Notes: generated by a model not told the origin, from the letters alone. A stretch of 64,000 nt of DNA from Aliivibrio sp. S3MY1 (GCF_028765575.1 NZ_JARACO010000015.1:29557-93556), one strand, 5' to 3'. Shown: positions 52,207-63,659, counted from the stretch's first letter. Numbers and translations are program-made.

Positions 52207-52563
52207 TTATCTTTTGATCGGCTTGCGCGGACCTTTACGGGTACGTGCGTTGGTTTTAGTACGCTGTCCACGCAACGGTAGACTGCGACGGTGACGAAGA
52301 CCACGATAACAGCCAAGGTCCATAAGACGCTTGATGTTCATCGATACTTCACGACGTAAGTCGCCTTCTACAGTGTATTTGGCAACACCATCACGCAGAA
52401 TATCAATCTGCTCATCATTCAGTTCACTGATCTTAACATCTTCAGCAATACCAACTGCAGCTAAAATAGCTTGCGAGCGAGTCTTACCGATGCCGTAAAT
52501 TGCAGTAAGTGCAATTACAGCGTGTTTATGATCAGGAATGTTAATGCCTGCTATACGGGCCAC
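52207..52563 (-). CDS. rpsM: 30S ribosomal protein S13
   Basis: 118 residues with a GTG start, as also known for E. coli rpsM, preceded by [39 protein letters not shown] is the helix-two-turn-helix region, and the basic tail ([18 protein letters not shown]) reaches the P-site tRNA. It is first in the alpha operon. The region before it folds as expected for the S4 target. Confidence 0.98.
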   Translation of the reverse strand: MARIAGINIPDHKHAVIALTAIYGIGKTRSQAILAAVGIAEDVKISELNDEQIDILRDGVAKYTVEGDLRREVSMNIKRLMDLGCYRGLRHRRSLPLRGQRTKTNARTRKGPRKPIKR

Positions 52564-52660
52564 TATTCACTCCTAGTACTTTTTCTTAAGAAGAGCCACA
52601 ACAAAGCCCGATGAGGATACGTTGCGGCTATAACTACTTCTTTTGCACACAAAAGGTAGG
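52564..52660 (-). ncRNA. Alpha operon leader, candidate S4 translational operator
   Basis: On the minus strand the leader before rpsM contains CTTTTG-TGTG-CAAAAG, and then a long nested stem: AAGAAG with CTTCTT enclosing GCCGCAAC with GTTGTGGC (one G-U). It lies immediately before the AGGAG and GTG start of rpsM. In E. coli the equivalent RNA is a pseudoknot bound by S4. Assignment is by position and foldability. Confidence 0.6.
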
Positions 52661-52666
52661 CCGAGA

Positions 52667-52695
52667 ATAATACTCGGCCTAACTTAATATATCAA
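52667..52695 (-). promoter_or_regulatory. Promoter of the alpha operon
   Basis: -35 TTGATA (52695-52690), a 17-bp spacer and -10 TATTAT (52672-52667) on the minus strand. The -10 box lies in the loop of a perfect 9-bp inverted repeat, TAGGCCGAG (52657-52665) with CTCGGCCTA (52673-52681). Confidence 0.6.
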
Positions 52696-52713
52696 GTAAA
52701 AATTTCTGCTAAA

Positions 52714-52827
52714 TTAACCTTGGCGTTGTTTATGCTTTGGTTCAACACAAATTATACGCACAACACCGTTGCGCTTAATAACTTTACAGTTGCGGCAGAT
52801 TTTCTTAACGGAAGCACGAACTTTCAT
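52714..52827 (-). CDS. rpmJ: 50S ribosomal protein L36 (zinc-binding form)
   Basis: 37 codons, found by reading the gap between secY and rps[18 protein letters not shown]..., with Cys11, Cys14, Cys27 and His32 forming a zinc ribbon. It is the zinc-dependent (C+) form, so it is not the paralogue that Zur usually represses. It ends the spc operon, 27 bp after secY. Confidence 0.96.
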   Translation of the reverse strand: MKVRASVKKICRNCKVIKRNGVVRIICVEPKHKQRQG

Positions 52828-52854
52828 TGCTAAACTCCGTAAATGGACCTGAAA

Positions 52855-54186
52855 TTAACGGCCATAGCCTTTCAGATTAGCTTTCTTCAAAACGGACTCA
52901 TACTGCTGAGACATCAGATGAGTCTGAACCTGTGCCATAAAGTCCATGATAACTACTACTACGATTAGTAGGGAAGTACCGCCAAAATAGAAGCGAACAT
53001 TCCATGCAATCATCATAAACTCAGGGATCAGACAGATAAAGGTAATATACATCGCACCAGCTAAGGTTAAACGGGTCATAACTTTATCAATATATTTCGT
53101 AGTCTGTTCACCTGGGCGGATTCCGGGTACGAATGCACCAGACTTCTTCAAGTTATCAGCTGTTTCACGCGGGTTAAATACCAGCGCTGTATAGAAGAAA
53201 CAGAAGAAGATAATTGCTGCTGCATAAAGCATTACATATAATGGCTGACCAGGGCTTAACGCCATGGAAACATCAGTTAACCAACCGAATGTTCCTTCAC
53301 CATTACCACCAAACCACTGAGCCAATGTCCCAGGGAATAGTATAATACTAGATGCAAATATTGCAGGTATCACACCAGCCATATTAATTTTAAGTGGCAA
53401 GTGAGTACTTTGTGCTGCAAATACCTTACGGCCTTGCTGACGCTTCGCATAGTTAACGACGATACGACGTTGACCACGTTCCATGAACACAACAAAGTAG
53501 ATAACTGCAAACGATAACACTGCAATTAGTAATAGAAGAAGCACGTGCAGTTCACCTTGACGCGCCTGCTGGATCGTTTCACCGATAGCTGGTGGTAAAC
53601 CTGCAACGATACCTGTGAAAATAATCAAAGATATACCGTTACCGATGCCACGCTCAGTAATTTGTTCACCTAACCACATTAAGAACATGGTACCAGTTAC
53701 TAAACTTACTGTAGCTGTCAGATAGAACATCATGTCAGGGTTAGAAACTAACCCTGGAATCATGCTTGGTAGTCCGGTTGCAATACCAATTGCTTGGAAT
53801 GTAGCCAGAACCAAGGTGCCATAACGTGTGTACTGATTAATCTTACGACGACCAGACTCACCTTCTTTTTTCAATTCTGCTAGAGGTGGATGAACAACTG
53901 TTAACAGTTGAACAACGATAGATGCCGAAATATACGGCATAATACCTAGAGCAAGAATTGAGGCACGCGACAGTGCACCACCAGAGAACATGTTAAACAG
54001 TTCAATGATAGTACCCTGCTGCTGTTCGAAAAGATCAGCAAGGACAGCAGCGTCAATCCCAGGAATTGGCACAAATGAGCCTGCTCGGAACACTAAAAGC
54101 GCACCTATAACAAATAACAGACGCGATTTCAGTTCAGCTAGGCCGTTCTGAGCACTATTTACTTCTTTTCCTGGTTTCTTTGCCAT
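52855..54186 (-). CDS. secY: Protein translocase subunit SecY
   Basis: Central channel of the SecYEG translocon in the inner membrane. 443 residues, the E. coli length, with ten membrane helices. [23 protein letters not shown] is helix 1 with the plug region after it. [14 protein letters not shown], the cytoplasmic loops with [12 protein letters not shown], and the C-terminal [20 protein letters not shown] are all present. It is the next-to-last gene of the spc operon, between rplO and rpmJ. Confidence 0.98.
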   Translation of the reverse strand: MAKKPGKEVNSAQNGLAELKSRLLFVIGALLVFRAGSFVPIPGIDAAVLADLFEQQQGTIIELFNMFSGGALSRASILALGIMPYISASIVVQLLTVVHPPLAELKKEGESGRRKINQYTRYGTLVLATFQAIGIATGLPSMIPGLVSNPDMMFYLTATVSLVTGTMFLMWLGEQITERGIGNGISLIIFTGIVAGLPPAIGETIQQARQGELHVLLLLLIAVLSFAVIYFVVFMERGQRRIVVNYAKRQQGRKVFAAQSTHLPLKINMAGVIPAIFASSIILFPGTLAQWFGGNGEGTFGWLTDVSMALSPGQPLYVMLYAAAIIFFCFFYTALVFNPRETADNLKKSGAFVPGIRPGEQTTKYIDKVMTRLTLAGAMYITFICLIPEFMMIAWNVRFYFGGTSLLIVVVVIMDFMAQVQTHLMSQQYESVLKKANLKGYGR

Positions 54187-54206
54187 TGTACCTCATCCTT
54201 CGAGGA

Positions 54207-54641
54207 TTATTCCTCGATCTTACCGCCTGCAGCTTCAATCGCAGCTTTAGCGCCTTTCGTTACGCGTAGACCTTTAACAGTTACAGCAGTAGCGATTTCA
54301 CCAGAAAGTACAACTTTCGCGAACACAATGTTCTTAGTGATTACGTTAGCAGCTTTAAGGCTGTTTAGATCGATAACGTTACCTTCAACTTTAGCAAGCT
54401 CGCCTAAACGAACCTCTGCAGTCACTAGGCTCTTACGTGAAGTAAAGCCAAATTTAGGTAGACGTTGTTTCAGAGGCATTTGACCACCTTCGAAACCAAC
54501 ACGAACTTTACCGCCAGAACGTGATTTTTGGCCTTTGTGACCACGGCCACCAGTTTTACCTAGGCCTGAACCGATACCGCGACCTACGCGCTTCTTAGAA
54601 GCGTTAGAGCCAGCAGCCGGTGATAGAGTATTCAAACGCAT
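54207..54641 (-). CDS. rplO: 50S ribosomal protein L15
   Basis: 144 residues, the E. coli length. It begins [44 protein letters not shown], a long glycine/arginine/lysine-rich extension that penetrates 23S rRNA, followed by the globular domain. In the spc operon between rpmD and secY. Confidence 0.98.
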   Translation of the reverse strand: MRLNTLSPAAGSNASKKRVGRGIGSGLGKTGGRGHKGQKSRSGGKVRVGFEGGQMPLKQRLPKFGFTSRKSLVTAEVRLGELAKVEGNVIDLNSLKAANVITKNIVFAKVVLSGEIATAVTVKGLRVTKGAKAAIEAAGGKIEE

Positions 54642-54647
54642 TACTGA

Positions 54648-54827
54648 TTACTCCTCAATCTTAACCATATAGTAAACTTTGTTGATCATACCGCGGTTAC
54701 ACGGTGTGTCTTCAACTTCTACTGTATGGTTGATGCGACGTAGACCTAGACCTTTAAGACACAAAATGTGCTTAGGTAGGCGACCAATAGAGCTTTTAGT
54801 CTGAGTTACTTTGATAGTTTTAGACAT
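54648..54827 (-). CDS. rpmD: 50S ribosomal protein L30
   Basis: 59 residues, read directly from the gap between rplO and rps[21 protein letters not shown]..., ending VYYMVKIEE. The length matches E. coli L30. Only 5 bp separate it from rpsE and 6 bp from rplO, within the spc operon. Confidence 0.97.
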   Translation of the reverse strand: MSKTIKVTQTKSSIGRLPKHILCLKGLGLRRINHTVEVEDTPCNRGMINKVYYMVKIEE

Positions 54828-54832
54828 GGTAC

Positions 54833-55333
54833 TTACTCCGAAATAGATTCAACAGTTAGACCACGCTTAGCAGCTACCATTTCAGGTGACTTAACGCTAC
54901 TTAGACCCGCAATCGTTGCACGAACAACGTTGATTGGGTTAGTAGAGCCATAAGCTTTAGCTAGTACGTTGCGGACACCCACAACTTCTAACACTGCACG
55001 CATAGCACCACCTGCGATGATACCTGTACCTTCTGAAGCAGGTTGCATGTACACTTTAGAACCAGTGTGGCGACCTTTAACAGAGTGGTGAAGAGTACCT
55101 TCGTTAAGTGCAATCGTAAACATGTTACGACGTGCTTTTTCCATTGATTTTTGAATCGCTGCAGGTACTTCACGAGCTTTGCCGTAACCGAAACCTACGC
55201 GACCATTACCGTCACCAACAACTGTTAGTGCAGTAAAACTAAAGATTCGACCACCTTTAACCGTTTTAGAAACACGGTTAACAGCAATTAGCTTTTCGTT
55301 CAAATCTGTAGCTTGTTGTTGTTCTTTAGCCAT
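54833..55333 (-). CDS. rpsE: 30S ribosomal protein S5
   Basis: 166 residues (E. coli 167). It has the double-stranded RNA-binding-like N-terminal domain ([46 protein letters not shown]) and a C-terminal ribosomal S5 domain. S5 takes part in translational accuracy and mRNA helicase activity at the entry tunnel; the region where spectinomycin-resistance changes occur (VSKTVKGGR) looks wild type. Confidence 0.98.
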   Translation of the reverse strand: MAKEQQQATDLNEKLIAVNRVSKTVKGGRIFSFTALTVVGDGNGRVGFGYGKAREVPAAIQKSMEKARRNMFTIALNEGTLHHSVKGRHTGSKVYMQPASEGTGIIAGGAMRAVLEVVGVRNVLAKAYGSTNPINVVRATIAGLSSVKSPEMVAAKRGLTVESISE

Positions 55334-55347
55334 CTTCCAACCCTACC

Positions 55348-55701
55348 TTAGAATTTCAGACCAGCTTCGCGAGCAGAATCTGCTAGCGCCGCTACTCGAC
55401 CGTGGTATTGGAAACCAGAACGATCGAAAGCAACATTAGTAATGCCTTTTTCGATAGCGCGCTCTGCAATTAGTTTACCAATTGCTTCAGCAGCAGCTTT
55501 GTTGCTAGTGCTTCCAATTTGCTCACGGATTGCCTTTTCTACAGTAGAAGCGGCAGCGATAACCTCTGAGCCGTTTGGTGCGATTACCTGAGCGTACGTA
55601 TGACGCGGAGTACGGTGTACTACAAGGCGAGTTGCACACAGTTCAGCAATCTTACGACGTGCACGTGTAGCACGACGGATGCGAGATGCTTTCTTATCCA
55701 T
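55348..55701 (-). CDS. rplR: 50S ribosomal protein L18
   Basis: 117 residues, the E. coli length. [40 protein letters not shown] leads to the 5S rRNA-binding fold and the C-terminal [27 protein letters not shown]18 joins L5 and L25 in the 5S particle. In the spc operon between rplF and rpsE. Confidence 0.98.
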   Translation of the reverse strand: MDKKASRIRRATRARRKIAELCATRLVVHRTPRHTYAQVIAPNGSEVIAAASTVEKAIREQIGSTSNKAAAEAIGKLIAERAIEKGITNVAFDRSGFQYHGRVAALADSAREAGLKF

Positions 55702-55710
55702 AGTGATACC

Positions 55711-56244
55711 CTACTTCTTCTTAGCTTCTTTAGTACGCACGATTTCATCGGCGTAACGAACACCTTTACCTTTATAAGGCTCAGGTTGACGGTATGAACG
55801 AATATCCGCAGCTACTTGACCTACTACTTGCTTATCGCAACCAGTAATAATGATCTCAGTTTGTGTTGGACATTCAGCTTTAATACCTTCTGGTAGAGCG
55901 TGCTCTACTGGGTGTGAGAAGCCAAGAGTAAGGCCTACAGAGTTGCCTTTCATAGCAGCACGGTAACCTACACCTTTAAGAATTAGCTTCTTAGTAAAGC
56001 CTTCATTTACACCGATAACCATATTGTTTACTAGTGCACGAGCTGTACCAGCTTGAGCCCAAGCATTAGTCACGCCTTCACGTGGACCAAATACAATAGA
56101 ATTATCTTCTTGTGAAATAACTACAGCGTCGTTAAGTACGCGAGTTAGTTCACCTTTACCACCTTTAATAGTGATTTCCTGGCCGTTCAGTTTAACTTCT
56201 ACGCCAGCAGGAAGAACCACAGGTGCTTTAGCAACACGAGACAT
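55711..56244 (-). CDS. rplF: 50S ribosomal protein L6
   Basis: 177 residues, the E. coli length. Two homologous L6 domains are visible, with the C-terminal signature [25 protein letters not shown]6 lies near the sarcin-ricin loop and the factor-binding site. In the spc operon between rpsH and rplR. Confidence 0.98.
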   Translation of the reverse strand: MSRVAKAPVVLPAGVEVKLNGQEITIKGGKGELTRVLNDAVVISQEDNSIVFGPREGVTNAWAQAGTARALVNNMVIGVNEGFTKKLILKGVGYRAAMKGNSVGLTLGFSHPVEHALPEGIKAECPTQTEIIITGCDKQVVGQVAADIRSYRQPEPYKGKGVRYADEIVRTKEAKKK

Positions 56245-56256
56245 ATCCTACTCCTA

Positions 56257-56649
56257 TTAAGCTACGTAGCAGATAATTTCGCCACCAAGACCAGCTTTAC
56301 GCGCAGCGCGGTCAGACATAAGGCCTTTTGATGTAGAAACAACAGCAATACCAAGACCACCCATAACAGATGGTAACGCGTCGCTCTTCTTGTAAACACG
56401 AAGACCTGGACGAGAAACTCGTTGGATTTGCTCGATAACTGGTTTAGCTTGGAAATACTTAAGAGTGATTTCTAGCTCAGGTTTGATTTCGCCTTCAACA
56501 GCGAATTCAGCGATGTAGCCTTCAGCTTTAAGTAGTGCAGCAATTGCAACTTTAAGCTTTGAAGAAGGCATTTTAACAGCAACTTTATTTGCTGATTGAC
56601 CGTTGCGAACGCGGGTCAGCATATCCGAAATCGGATCTTGCATGCTCAT
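56257..56649 (-). CDS. rpsH: 30S ribosomal protein S8
   Basis: 130 residues, the E. coli length. [17 protein letters not shown] at the start and the rRNA-binding signature [26 protein letters not shown] at the end. S8 is a primary 16S binder and, in E. coli, represses the spc operon by binding mRNA near the rplE start; no separate leader is called for it here. Confidence 0.98.
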   Translation of the reverse strand: MSMQDPISDMLTRVRNGQSANKVAVKMPSSKLKVAIAALLKAEGYIAEFAVEGEIKPELEITLKYFQAKPVIEQIQRVSRPGLRVYKKSDALPSVMGGLGIAVVSTSKGLMSDRAARKAGLGGEIICYVA

Positions 56650-56678
56650 AAGATTTACTCCAAATGATTAAGTGGCAA

Positions 56679-56984
56679 TTACCAGCTAGCCTTACGAAGA
56701 CCCGGAATCTCGCCTTTCATGCAAGCTTCGCGAACCTTAATACGGCTTAAACCGAATTTACGTAGGTAACCGTGTGGACGACCAGTTTGGTTGCAACGAT
56801 TACGCTGACGAGATGCACTTGAATCACGAGGTAGAGCTTGCAATTTAAGTACTGCATCCCAACGCTCTTCTTCAGAAGCATTTACATCGCTAATTAGAAC
56901 TTTTAACGCAGCACGCTTTTGAGCGAACTGAGATACAAGTTTTGCACGTTTAGCTTCACGCGCTTTCATAGATTTTTTAGCCAT
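56679..56984 (-). CDS. rpsN: 30S ribosomal protein S14
   Basis: 101 residues, the long zinc-independent form of gammaproteobacteria, without the CxxC pairs of the short zinc form. It ends with [41 protein letters not shown]. In the spc operon between rplE and rpsH. Confidence 0.98.
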   Translation of the reverse strand: MAKKSMKAREAKRAKLVSQFAQKRAALKVLISDVNASEEERWDAVLKLQALPRDSSASRQRNRCNQTGRPHGYLRKFGLSRIKVREACMKGEIPGLRKASW

Positions 56985-57001
56985 AACAGTAACCCTTCAC
57001 C

Positions 57002-57541
57002 TTACTTACGGAATGGGAAGTTAAAGGCAGTCAGCAGAGCTCGGCCTTCCGCATCTGTATTCGCTGATGTCGTGATAGTGATATCAAGACCGCGTACACG
57101 ATCAACTTTATCATAGTCGATCTCAGGGAAGATGATTTGCTCGCGAACGCCCATGCTGTAGTTACCGCGTCCGTCAAAAGACTTAGCGCTAACACCACGG
57201 AAATCACGTACTCGTGGAAGTGCAATAGAGATTAAACGCTCTAAGAATTCCCACATACGTTCGCCACGCAGGGTTACTTTACAACCGATTGGGTAGCCTT
57301 CACGAATTTTGAAACCAGCTACAGATTTACGTGCTTTTGTAATCAATGGCTTTTGGCCAGAGATAATTGCCATATCGGCAGCAGCGTTTTCTAGTAGTTT
57401 CTTATCGTTGATTGCTTCACCAACACCCATGTTTAGGGTAATTTTTTCAACCCTAGGGACTTGCATGACGCTCGAGTAGCTGAACTCTTTGGTAAGCTCA
57501 GCAACTACAGACGACTTGTAGTAATCATGCAGTTTCGCCAT
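57002..57541 (-). CDS. rplE: 50S ribosomal protein L5
   Basis: 179 residues, the E. coli length. [43 protein letters not shown] and [27 protein letters not shown] are typical. L5 binds 5S rRNA and contacts S13 in the intersubunit bridge. In E. coli the start region of this gene is the S8 repression site. Confidence 0.98.
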   Translation of the reverse strand: MAKLHDYYKSSVVAELTKEFSYSSVMQVPRVEKITLNMGVGEAINDKKLLENAAADMAIISGQKPLITKARKSVAGFKIREGYPIGCKVTLRGERMWEFLERLISIALPRVRDFRGVSAKSFDGRGNYSMGVREQIIFPEIDYDKVDRVRGLDITITTSANTDAEGRALLTAFNFPFRK

Positions 57542-57564
57542 AGTAGAACTCCAAATTACTTCTA

Positions 57565-57882
57565 TTAGTTAGAAACAGTTTCGCCGTTAGATTTAAAGAA
57601 ACGAACTTTCTTACCATCTTCAAAACGGAAACCGATACGGTCCGCTTTACCAGTAGCTTCGTTGAAGATTGCGATATTAGAAGCATCAATAGCTGCTTCT
57701 TTCTCAACAATACCACCTTGCTGACCAAGAGCCGGAACAGGCTTCTGGTGCTTTTTCACAAGGTTGATACCTTCAACAATAACTTTACCAGTTTCAAGAA
57801 CCTTAGTTACTTTACCTTTCTTGCCTTTATCTTTACCGACAAGAACGATTACTTCGTCATTACGACGGATTTTAGCTGCCAT
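57565..57882 (-). CDS. rplX: 50S ribosomal protein L24
   Basis: 105 residues (E. coli 104) with the KOW motif [19 protein letters not shown] near residues 11-29. L24 starts assembly of the 50S subunit and lies at the exit tunnel. Second gene of the spc operon, after rplN. Confidence 0.98.
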   Translation of the reverse strand: MAAKIRRNDEVIVLVGKDKGKKGKVTKVLETGKVIVEGINLVKKHQKPVPALGQQGGIVEKEAAIDASNIAIFNEATGKADRIGFRFEDGKKVRFFKSNGETVSN

Positions 57883-57893
57883 CTGACCGCTCC

Positions 57894-58265
57894 TTACAGA
57901 ACTTCTGGTGCTAGTGAAACAATTTTCATGAATTTCGCATTACGAAGTTCACGAGTCACTGGACCAAAGATACGTGTACCGACTGGTTGCTCAGTAGTGT
58001 CATTCAACAATACGCAAGCGTTACGGTCAAAGCGAATGATAGAACCGTCTGGGCGACGAACGCCTTTACGGGTGCGCACTACTACCGCCTTCAGAACATC
58101 ACCTTTTTTAACTTTACCGCGAGGAATTGCTTCCTTAACAGTAACTTTAATGACGTCTCCGATATGTGCATAACGGCGGTGAGAGCCACCCAGGACCTTA
58201 ATACACATTACCTTGCGCGCGCCAGAGTTATCTGCAGCGTCAAGTGTACTTTGCATTTGGATCAT
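57894..58265 (-). CDS. rplN: 50S ribosomal protein L14
   Basis: 123 residues, the E. coli length. [33 protein letters not shown] is diagnostic. It is first in the spc operon. A gap of 170 bp upstream holds a terminator for the S10 operon and a candidate promoter. L14 lies at the subunit interface. Confidence 0.98.
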   Translation of the reverse strand: MIQMQSTLDAADNSGARKVMCIKVLGGSHRRYAHIGDVIKVTVKEAIPRGKVKKGDVLKAVVVRTRKGVRRPDGSIIRFDRNACVLLNDTTEQPVGTRIFGPVTRELRNAKFMKIVSLAPEVL

Positions 58266-58289
58266 TGTTAGTGCTCCGCTAAATATTTA

Positions 58290-58330
58290 AATAGACCCAT
58301 CACGGGTCGGACTGCCTCTTCAAAAGAGGA
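58290..58330 (-). other. Two hairpins in the spc operon 5' UTR
   Basis: CCTCTTCAAAAGAGG (58315-58329) and GACCCATCACGGGTC (58294-58308) each fold into a short stem-loop (6 and 5 bp) between the predicted transcription start and rplN. The first lies at the very 5' end of the RNA and might protect it. Confidence 0.5.
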
Positions 58331-58335
58331 TGGGG

Positions 58336-58364
58336 AGTGTATCACCATTCTTTTAATAAAGGTA
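58336..58364 (-). promoter_or_regulatory. Candidate promoter of the spc operon
   Basis: -10 TACACT (58341-58336) with a GC-rich discriminator (CCCC) and -35 TACCTT (58364-58359) at 17 bp. A better -35 sequence, TTGACT, lies at 58369-58364 but at a 22-bp spacing. Neither box is close to consensus. Confidence 0.4.
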
Positions 58365-58405
58365 GTCAAAAAATAAACAGCTCCAAAAAAAATTATTGGA
58401 GCTGC
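58365..58405 (-). terminator. Terminator of the S10 operon (after rpsQ)
   Basis: CAGCTCCAA (58378-58386) pairs with TTGGAGCTG (58396-58404); on the minus strand it is followed by TTTATTTTTT. It lies 31 bp past rpsQ and just before the spc promoter candidate. The loop is itself T/A-rich. Confidence 0.85.
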
Positions 58406-58435
58406 TTACATGTATCGCTATTGAATCAACAAAAA

Positions 58436-58690
58436 TTAAGCTTTTGCTTTTTCAATAATGTTTACCAAAGTCCAAGACTTAGTCTTAGACAGTGGACGAC
58501 ATTCACGAATCGCAACTAGGTCGCCTTGGCCACACTCGTTGTTTTCATCATGTGCGTGAAGCTTAGTCGTGCGCTTGATGTATTTACCGTAGATCGGGTG
58601 TTTCACCATGCGTTCAATAGCAACAACAATAGACTTGTCCATCTTGTCGCTAATTACACGACCTTGCATAGTACGAATTTTCTCGCTCAT
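58436..58690 (-). CDS. rpsQ: 30S ribosomal protein S17
   Basis: 84 residues, the E. coli length. [49 protein letters not shown] is diagnostic. It is last in the S10 operon and overlaps rpmC by one base (TAATG). S17 is a primary 16S rRNA-binding protein. Confidence 0.98.
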   Translation of the reverse strand: MSEKIRTMQGRVISDKMDKSIVVAIERMVKHPIYGKYIKRTTKLHAHDENNECGQGDLVAIRECRPLSKTKSWTLVNIIEKAKA

Positions 58691-58881
58691 TATGCGCCAG
58701 CCTTCTCATTCAGTAAAGTTTTAACACGTGCGATATCACGACGTACAGCTTTCAGAGTATGAGTTTGCTGTAGTTGACCAGTCGCAGCTTGCATGCGCAA
58801 GTTAAACTGTTCACGTAGCAAATTCAGAAGCTCTTCATTAAGCTCTTCAACGTTTTTCTCGCGTAGATCTTGTGCTTTCAT
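58690..58881 (-). CDS. rpmC: 50S ribosomal protein L29
   Basis: 63 residues, the E. coli length, starting at ATG 58881 ([14 protein letters not shown]); the GTG codon just before it would add one residue and is less likely. The start overlaps the rplP stop (TGATG), so the two are coupled. L29 lies at the exit tunnel where trigger factor and SRP bind. Confidence 0.97.
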   Translation of the reverse strand: MKAQDLREKNVEELNEELLNLLREQFNLRMQAATGQLQQTHTLKAVRRDIARVKTLLNEKAGA

Positions 58882-59291
58882 CACATCACCTGCTTAGTTA
58901 CAAAAGTAGTTTTGATAGGCAGTTTACGTGCCGCTAGGCGGAACGCTTCACGTGCCAACTCTTCAGGTACGCCGTTCATTTCGTACATAACCTTTCCAGG
59001 TTGGATTTGGGCTACCCAGTACTCAACGTTACCTTTACCCTTACCTTGACGAACTTCAAGCGGTTTTTCTGTGATAGGTTTGTCTGGGAACACACGGATC
59101 CAGATTTGACCTTGACGCTTAATGTGACGCGTCATAGCACGACGTGCCGCTTCAATTTGACGAGCAGTTAGACGACCACGGCCTACAGCTTTAAGACCGA
59201 ATTCGCCGAAGCTCACTTCAGTACCTTTAGCAAGACCACGGTTACGACCAGTCATAACCTTACGGAACTTAGTACGTTTTGGTTGTAGCAT
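58881..59291 (-). CDS. rplP: 50S ribosomal protein L16
   Basis: 136 residues, the E. coli length. [36 protein letters not shown] and the [23 protein letters not shown] segment are conserved; Arg near position 81 (in the RQGKGKGN context) is the site hydroxylated by RoxA in E. coli. Between rpsC and rpmC in the S10 operon. Confidence 0.98.
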   Translation of the reverse strand: MLQPKRTKFRKVMTGRNRGLAKGTEVSFGEFGLKAVGRGRLTARQIEAARRAMTRHIKRQGQIWIRVFPDKPITEKPLEVRQGKGKGNVEYWVAQIQPGKVMYEMNGVPEELAREAFRLAARKLPIKTTFVTKQVM

Positions 59292-59302
59292 CAGTCAGCT
59301 CC

Positions 59303-60001
59303 TTACTTACGGCTTCTACGCTGCTTCTTAGGCTTGTCAGCCTTAGGCTCTACTGCGTTAGCAGCTGGCATACCGCCTAGAACTTCACCTTTGAAGATCC
59401 AAACTTTAACGCCGATCACACCGTATTGAGTGTGAGCCGAAGAAGTTGCGTAATCAATGTCAGCACGTAAAGTATGTAGAGGTACACGACCTTCACGATA
59501 CCATTCAGAACGTGCGATTTCAGCACCGCCAAGACGGCCGCCTACTTGTACTTTGATGCCTTGAGCGCCTAGACGCATTGCATTTTGTACCGCACGCTTC
59601 ATAGCGCGACGGAACATAACACGACGTTCTAGTTGTGAAGCAATGCTATCAGCTACAAGTTGAGCATCTAGCTCTGGCTTGCGAACTTCTGCAATGTTGA
59701 TTTGCGCTGGAACACCTGCGATTTTAGCTACGCCTGCGCGTAGTTTTTCTACGTCTTCACCTTTCTTACCGATTACTACGCCTGGACGAGCTGTGTGAAT
59801 AGTCACACGGATGCTCTTAGCAGGACGCTCGATAACGATGCGAGATAGAGATGCTTTTTTCAGTTCTTTAGTAAGATACTGACGTACCTTGAAGTCGCCG
59901 TCTAGGTTGTCAGCGAACTCTTGGCTACTAGCAAACCATGTAGCATTCCAAGGCTTAACGATGCCAAGACGAATACCATTAGGATGTACTTTTTGACCCA
60001 T
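59303..60001 (-). CDS. rpsC: 30S ribosomal protein S3
   Basis: 232 residues (E. coli 233). [24 protein letters not shown] at the start, a KH domain with [15 protein letters not shown], and the C-terminal S3 domain with [34 protein letters not shown]. The last residues ([13 protein letters not shown]) are basic. S3 lies at the mRNA entry channel and has helicase activity there with S4 and S5. Confidence 0.98.
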   Translation of the reverse strand: MGQKVHPNGIRLGIVKPWNATWFASSQEFADNLDGDFKVRQYLTKELKKASLSRIVIERPAKSIRVTIHTARPGVVIGKKGEDVEKLRAGVAKIAGVPAQINIAEVRKPELDAQLVADSIASQLERRVMFRRAMKRAVQNAMRLGAQGIKVQVGGRLGGAEIARSEWYREGRVPLHTLRADIDYATSSAHTQYGVIGVKVWIFKGEVLGGMPAANAVEPKADKPKKQRRSRK

Positions 60002-60020
60002 TTGCTTAATCTCCTAGTCT

Positions 60021-60353
60021 TTAACGATCAGCTACAACGATAGTGATGTGGCTTGAACGCTTCAAGATGCGATCTGCACGACCTTTAGCACGAGGCATAA
60101 TACGCTTCATGATAGGGCCTTCGTCTACGAAGATTTTAGCGACATTAAGATCGTCGATATCTGCACCTTCGTTGTGTTCAGCGTTTGCGATAGCAGACTC
60201 AACAACTTTTTTAATTAATACTGCAGCTTTTTTGTTGCTGAAAGTAAGAATTTCAAGAGCTTGGTCTACTGATTTCCCACGAATTTGGTCCGCAACTAAG
60301 CGAGCCTTCTGCGGAGAAATGCTGGCAAAACGATGTTTAGCAATAGCTTCCAT
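60021..60353 (-). CDS. rplV: 50S ribosomal protein L22
   Basis: 110 residues, the E. coli length. [36 protein letters not shown] and the hairpin loop region [30 protein letters not shown], which lines the exit tunnel and is altered in some macrolide-resistant strains; no deletion is evident here. Confidence 0.98.
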   Translation of the reverse strand: MEAIAKHRFASISPQKARLVADQIRGKSVDQALEILTFSNKKAAVLIKKVVESAIANAEHNEGADIDDLNVAKIFVDEGPIMKRIMPRAKGRADRILKRSSHITIVVADR

Positions 60354-60363
60354 ATTCTACCTC

Positions 60364-60642
60364 CTAACGCTTTTTAGCTTTCTTATCTGCAGCATGGCCG
60401 CGATAAGTACGAGTAGGTGCAAATTCGCCCAACTTGTGACCAATCATGTCTTCTGTAACGAAAACTGGTACATGCTGGCGACCATTATGGACAGCGATGG
60501 TCAAGTTGATCATAGTTGGAATGATCATTGAACGACGGGACCAAGTCTTAATAGGCTTTTTGTCTCCGCTTTCCACCGCTTTCTCTACCTTCTTCAGCAA
60601 GTGTAGGTCAATGAAAGGACCTTTCTTGAGAGAACGTGGCAT
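60364..60642 (-). CDS. rpsS: 30S ribosomal protein S19
   Basis: 92 residues, the E. coli length. [45 protein letters not shown] and [24 protein letters not shown] are diagnostic. S19 pairs with S13 in the 30S head. In the S10 operon between rplB and rplV. Confidence 0.98.
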   Translation of the reverse strand: MPRSLKKGPFIDLHLLKKVEKAVESGDKKPIKTWSRRSMIIPTMINLTIAVHNGRQHVPVFVTEDMIGHKLGEFAPTRTYRGHAADKKAKKR

Positions 60643-60661
60643 GGCGATTCCTCTTTATAGA

Positions 60662-61486
60662 TTATTTGTTACGACGACGTACAATGTACTTGTCAGTAGA
60701 TTTATTCTTACGAGTCTTGAAGCCCTTAGTTGGCATACCCCAAGGTGATACTGGGTGACGACCGCCTGATGTACGACCTTCACCACCACCGTGTGGGTGA
60801 TCCACTGGGTTCATTGCAACACCACGTACTGTTGGACGAACACCGCGCCAGCGTGTAGCACCGGCTTTGCCTAGCTCACGTAGCATGTGTTCAGAGTTAC
60901 CAACTTCACCGATAGTCGCACGACCTTCAGAAAGAACTTTACGCATCTCACCAGAGCGTAGACGTAATGTCACGTAAGCGCCATCACGAGCAATGATTTG
61001 TGCGTATGCACCAGCAGAACGTGCAACTTGCGCGCCCTTACCAGGTTTTAATTCAACACAGTGAACAGTAGAACCTACTGGGATGTTGCGCAATGGTAAG
61101 CAGTTACCTGCTTTGATTGGCGCATCAACACCTGATTGAACTGTATCGCCGGCTTTAAGACCTTTTGATGCGATAATGTAACGACGCTCACCGTCTGCGA
61201 ACAGAACTAGTGCAATATTTGCACTACGGTTTGGATCGTATTCTAAACGTTCAACGATAGCTGGAATGCCATCTTTAGTACGTTTAAAGTCAATTAGACG
61301 GTAGTGTTGCTTATGACCACCACCAACGTGACGTACTGTAATACGACCGTTATTGTTACGACCACCAGATTTAGAGTTTTTCTCTAAAAGAGGTGCGTAT
61401 GGCTTACCCTTGTGTAGGTCAGCGTTAACGATTTTTACAACGTGACGACGACCAGGGGAAGTCGGCTTACATTTAACAATAGCCAT
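60662..61486 (-). CDS. rplB: 50S ribosomal protein L2
   Basis: 274 residues (E. coli 273). [21 protein letters not shown] at the start, the SH3-like and OB-like rRNA-binding folds, and [31 protein letters not shown] with the conserved histidine needed for peptidyl transfer assembly. In the S10 operon between rplW and rpsS. Confidence 0.98.
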   Translation of the reverse strand: MAIVKCKPTSPGRRHVVKIVNADLHKGKPYAPLLEKNSKSGGRNNNGRITVRHVGGGHKQHYRLIDFKRTKDGIPAIVERLEYDPNRSANIALVLFADGERRYIIASKGLKAGDTVQSGVDAPIKAGNCLPLRNIPVGSTVHCVELKPGKGAQVARSAGAYAQIIARDGAYVTLRLRSGEMRKVLSEGRATIGEVGNSEHMLRELGKAGATRWRGVRPTVRGVAMNPVDHPHGGGEGRTSGGRHPVSPWGMPTKGFKTRKNKSTDKYIVRRRNK

Positions 61487-61501
61487 TTTTAACTACTCCT
61501 G

Positions 61502-61804
61502 TTATTCCGCGCCGCCAACGAAGTCTAGGTCTTGACCTTCTTTCAAGATTACGTACGCTTTTTTCACGTCTGAACGACGGCCTTGGCGTGCACCTTGACG
61601 TTTGGTCTTGCCCTTAGTGATAAGGGTATTTACAGACTTAACTTCAACTTCAAACAACTTTTCTACAGCTGCTTTAATCTCTTTCTTAGTTGCATTGATT
61701 GCTACTTTGAAAACAATAGTGTTATTGCCTTCAGCAGCCATCGTTGCTTTTTCAGAGATATGTGGGCCACGTAGGACTTTTAGTAGACGCTCTTCACTGA
61801 TCAT
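61502..61804 (-). CDS. rplW: 50S ribosomal protein L23
   Basis: 100 residues, the E. coli length. [36 protein letters not shown] leads to the long loop ([20 protein letters not shown]) at the tunnel exit that docks trigger factor and SRP. The start overlaps the rplD stop by 4 nt (ATGA). Confidence 0.98.
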   Translation of the reverse strand: MISEERLLKVLRGPHISEKATMAAEGNNTIVFKVAINATKKEIKAAVEKLFEVEVKSVNTLITKGKTKRQGARQGRRSDVKKAYVILKEGQDLDFVGGAE

Positions 61805-62403
61805 GCCAGCATCTCCTCAACTTGCTTAACTGCAGCAGCAGTCATTAGAACCTTGTTGAATGCAACAAGACTTACTGGATCAATACCAGCTACGTCACGA
61901 GCGTCAACTTTATATAGGTTACGAGCAGCTAAGAATAGATTCTCGTCTACTTCGCCAGTTACGATAAGAACATCGTTAAGCTCAAGCTCTTTAAGCTTAG
62001 CAACTAGCTCTTTAGTCTTTGGTGCTTCAATTGAGAAGTCTTCAACAACGATCAAACGATCTTGACGAACTAACTCAGAAAGAATGCTCTTAAGAGCACC
62101 GCGGTACATTTTTTTGTTTACTTTAACGCTGTGATCTTGTGGTTTCGCAGCAAAAGTAACACCACCTGAACGCCAGATTGGGCTACGAATCGTACCCGCA
62201 CGAGCTCGGCCTGTACCTTTTTGACGCCATGGCTTAGCGCCACCGCCAGATACTTCTGAACGTGTTTTTTGAGCGCGAGTACCTTGACGAGCACCTGCTG
62301 CATAAGCAACAACTACTTGGTGTACAAGAGCTTCGTTAAACTCACGTCCGAAAGTAGTTTCGGAAACAGTTAGTGCCGCAGCACCTTTAACCATTAGTTC
62401 CAT
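61801..62403 (-). CDS. rplD: 50S ribosomal protein L4
   Basis: 200 residues (E. coli 201). [70 protein letters not shown] includes the tunnel-lining loop. In E. coli, L4 represses its own operon at both transcription and translation by acting on the S10 leader; the long leader here fits the same control. Confidence 0.98.
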   Translation of the reverse strand: MELMVKGAAALTVSETTFGREFNEALVHQVVVAYAAGARQGTRAQKTRSEVSGGGAKPWRQKGTGRARAGTIRSPIWRSGGVTFAAKPQDHSVKVNKKMYRGALKSILSELVRQDRLIVVEDFSIEAPKTKELVAKLKELELNDVLIVTGEVDENLFLAARNLYKVDARDVAGIDPVSLVAFNKVLMTAAAVKQVEEMLA

Positions 62404-62420
62404 TACATACTCCTAAGACG

Positions 62421-63050
62421 TTATGCTTTAACAGCTGGTTTAACGATCACGTTGCCACCTGTTGAGCCTGGTACTGCACCTTTAATAAGAAGCAGATTGC
62501 GCTCAGCGTCAACACGTACGATCTCTAGGTTTTGAGTAGTACAACGCTCAGCACCCATGTGACCTGCCATTTTCTTGCCTTTAAATACGCGACCTGGAGT
62601 TTGACATTGGCCAATTGAACCCGGAGCACGATGAGACAAAGAGTTACCGTGAGTCATATCTTGAGTACGGAAGTTCCAACGCTTAACAGCGCCTTGGAAA
62701 CCCTTACCTTTAGATGTACCAGTAACGTCTACTTTTTTGATTTCGTTAAAGATTTCAACACTTAGCTCAGCGCCAACTGCGAATTCTTCACCGTTTTCTA
62801 AACGGAATTCCCAAAGACCGCGACCTGCTTCAACACCTGCTTTCGCAAAGTGACCAGCTTCAGGCTTAGATACGCGGTTAGCTTTCTTAGAACCACAAGT
62901 AACTTGGATTGCGTTGTAGCCGTCAGTTTCAGTAGTTTTCACTTGTGAAACACGGTTAACTTCAACTTCAACAACAGTTACTGGGATAGAAACGCCTTCT
63001 TCGGTAAAGATGCGGGTCATGCCCACTTTACGACCGACTAGACCAATCAT
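62421..63050 (-). CDS. rplC: 50S ribosomal protein L3
   Basis: 209 residues, the E. coli length. [30 protein letters not shown] at the start and the central extension [49 protein letters not shown] that reaches the peptidyl transferase centre, with Gln near position 150 (the E. coli methylation site by PrmB). Second gene of the S10 operon. Confidence 0.98.
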   Translation of the reverse strand: MIGLVGRKVGMTRIFTEEGVSIPVTVVEVEVNRVSQVKTTETDGYNAIQVTCGSKKANRVSKPEAGHFAKAGVEAGRGLWEFRLENGEEFAVGAELSVEIFNEIKKVDVTGTSKGKGFQGAVKRWNFRTQDMTHGNSLSHRAPGSIGQCQTPGRVFKGKKMAGHMGAERCTTQNLEIVRVDAERNLLLIKGAVPGSTGGNVIVKPAVKA

Positions 63051-63062
63051 AATAATCTCCCC

Positions 63063-63653
<591 letters not shown>

Positions 63654-63659
63654 CGTTGC

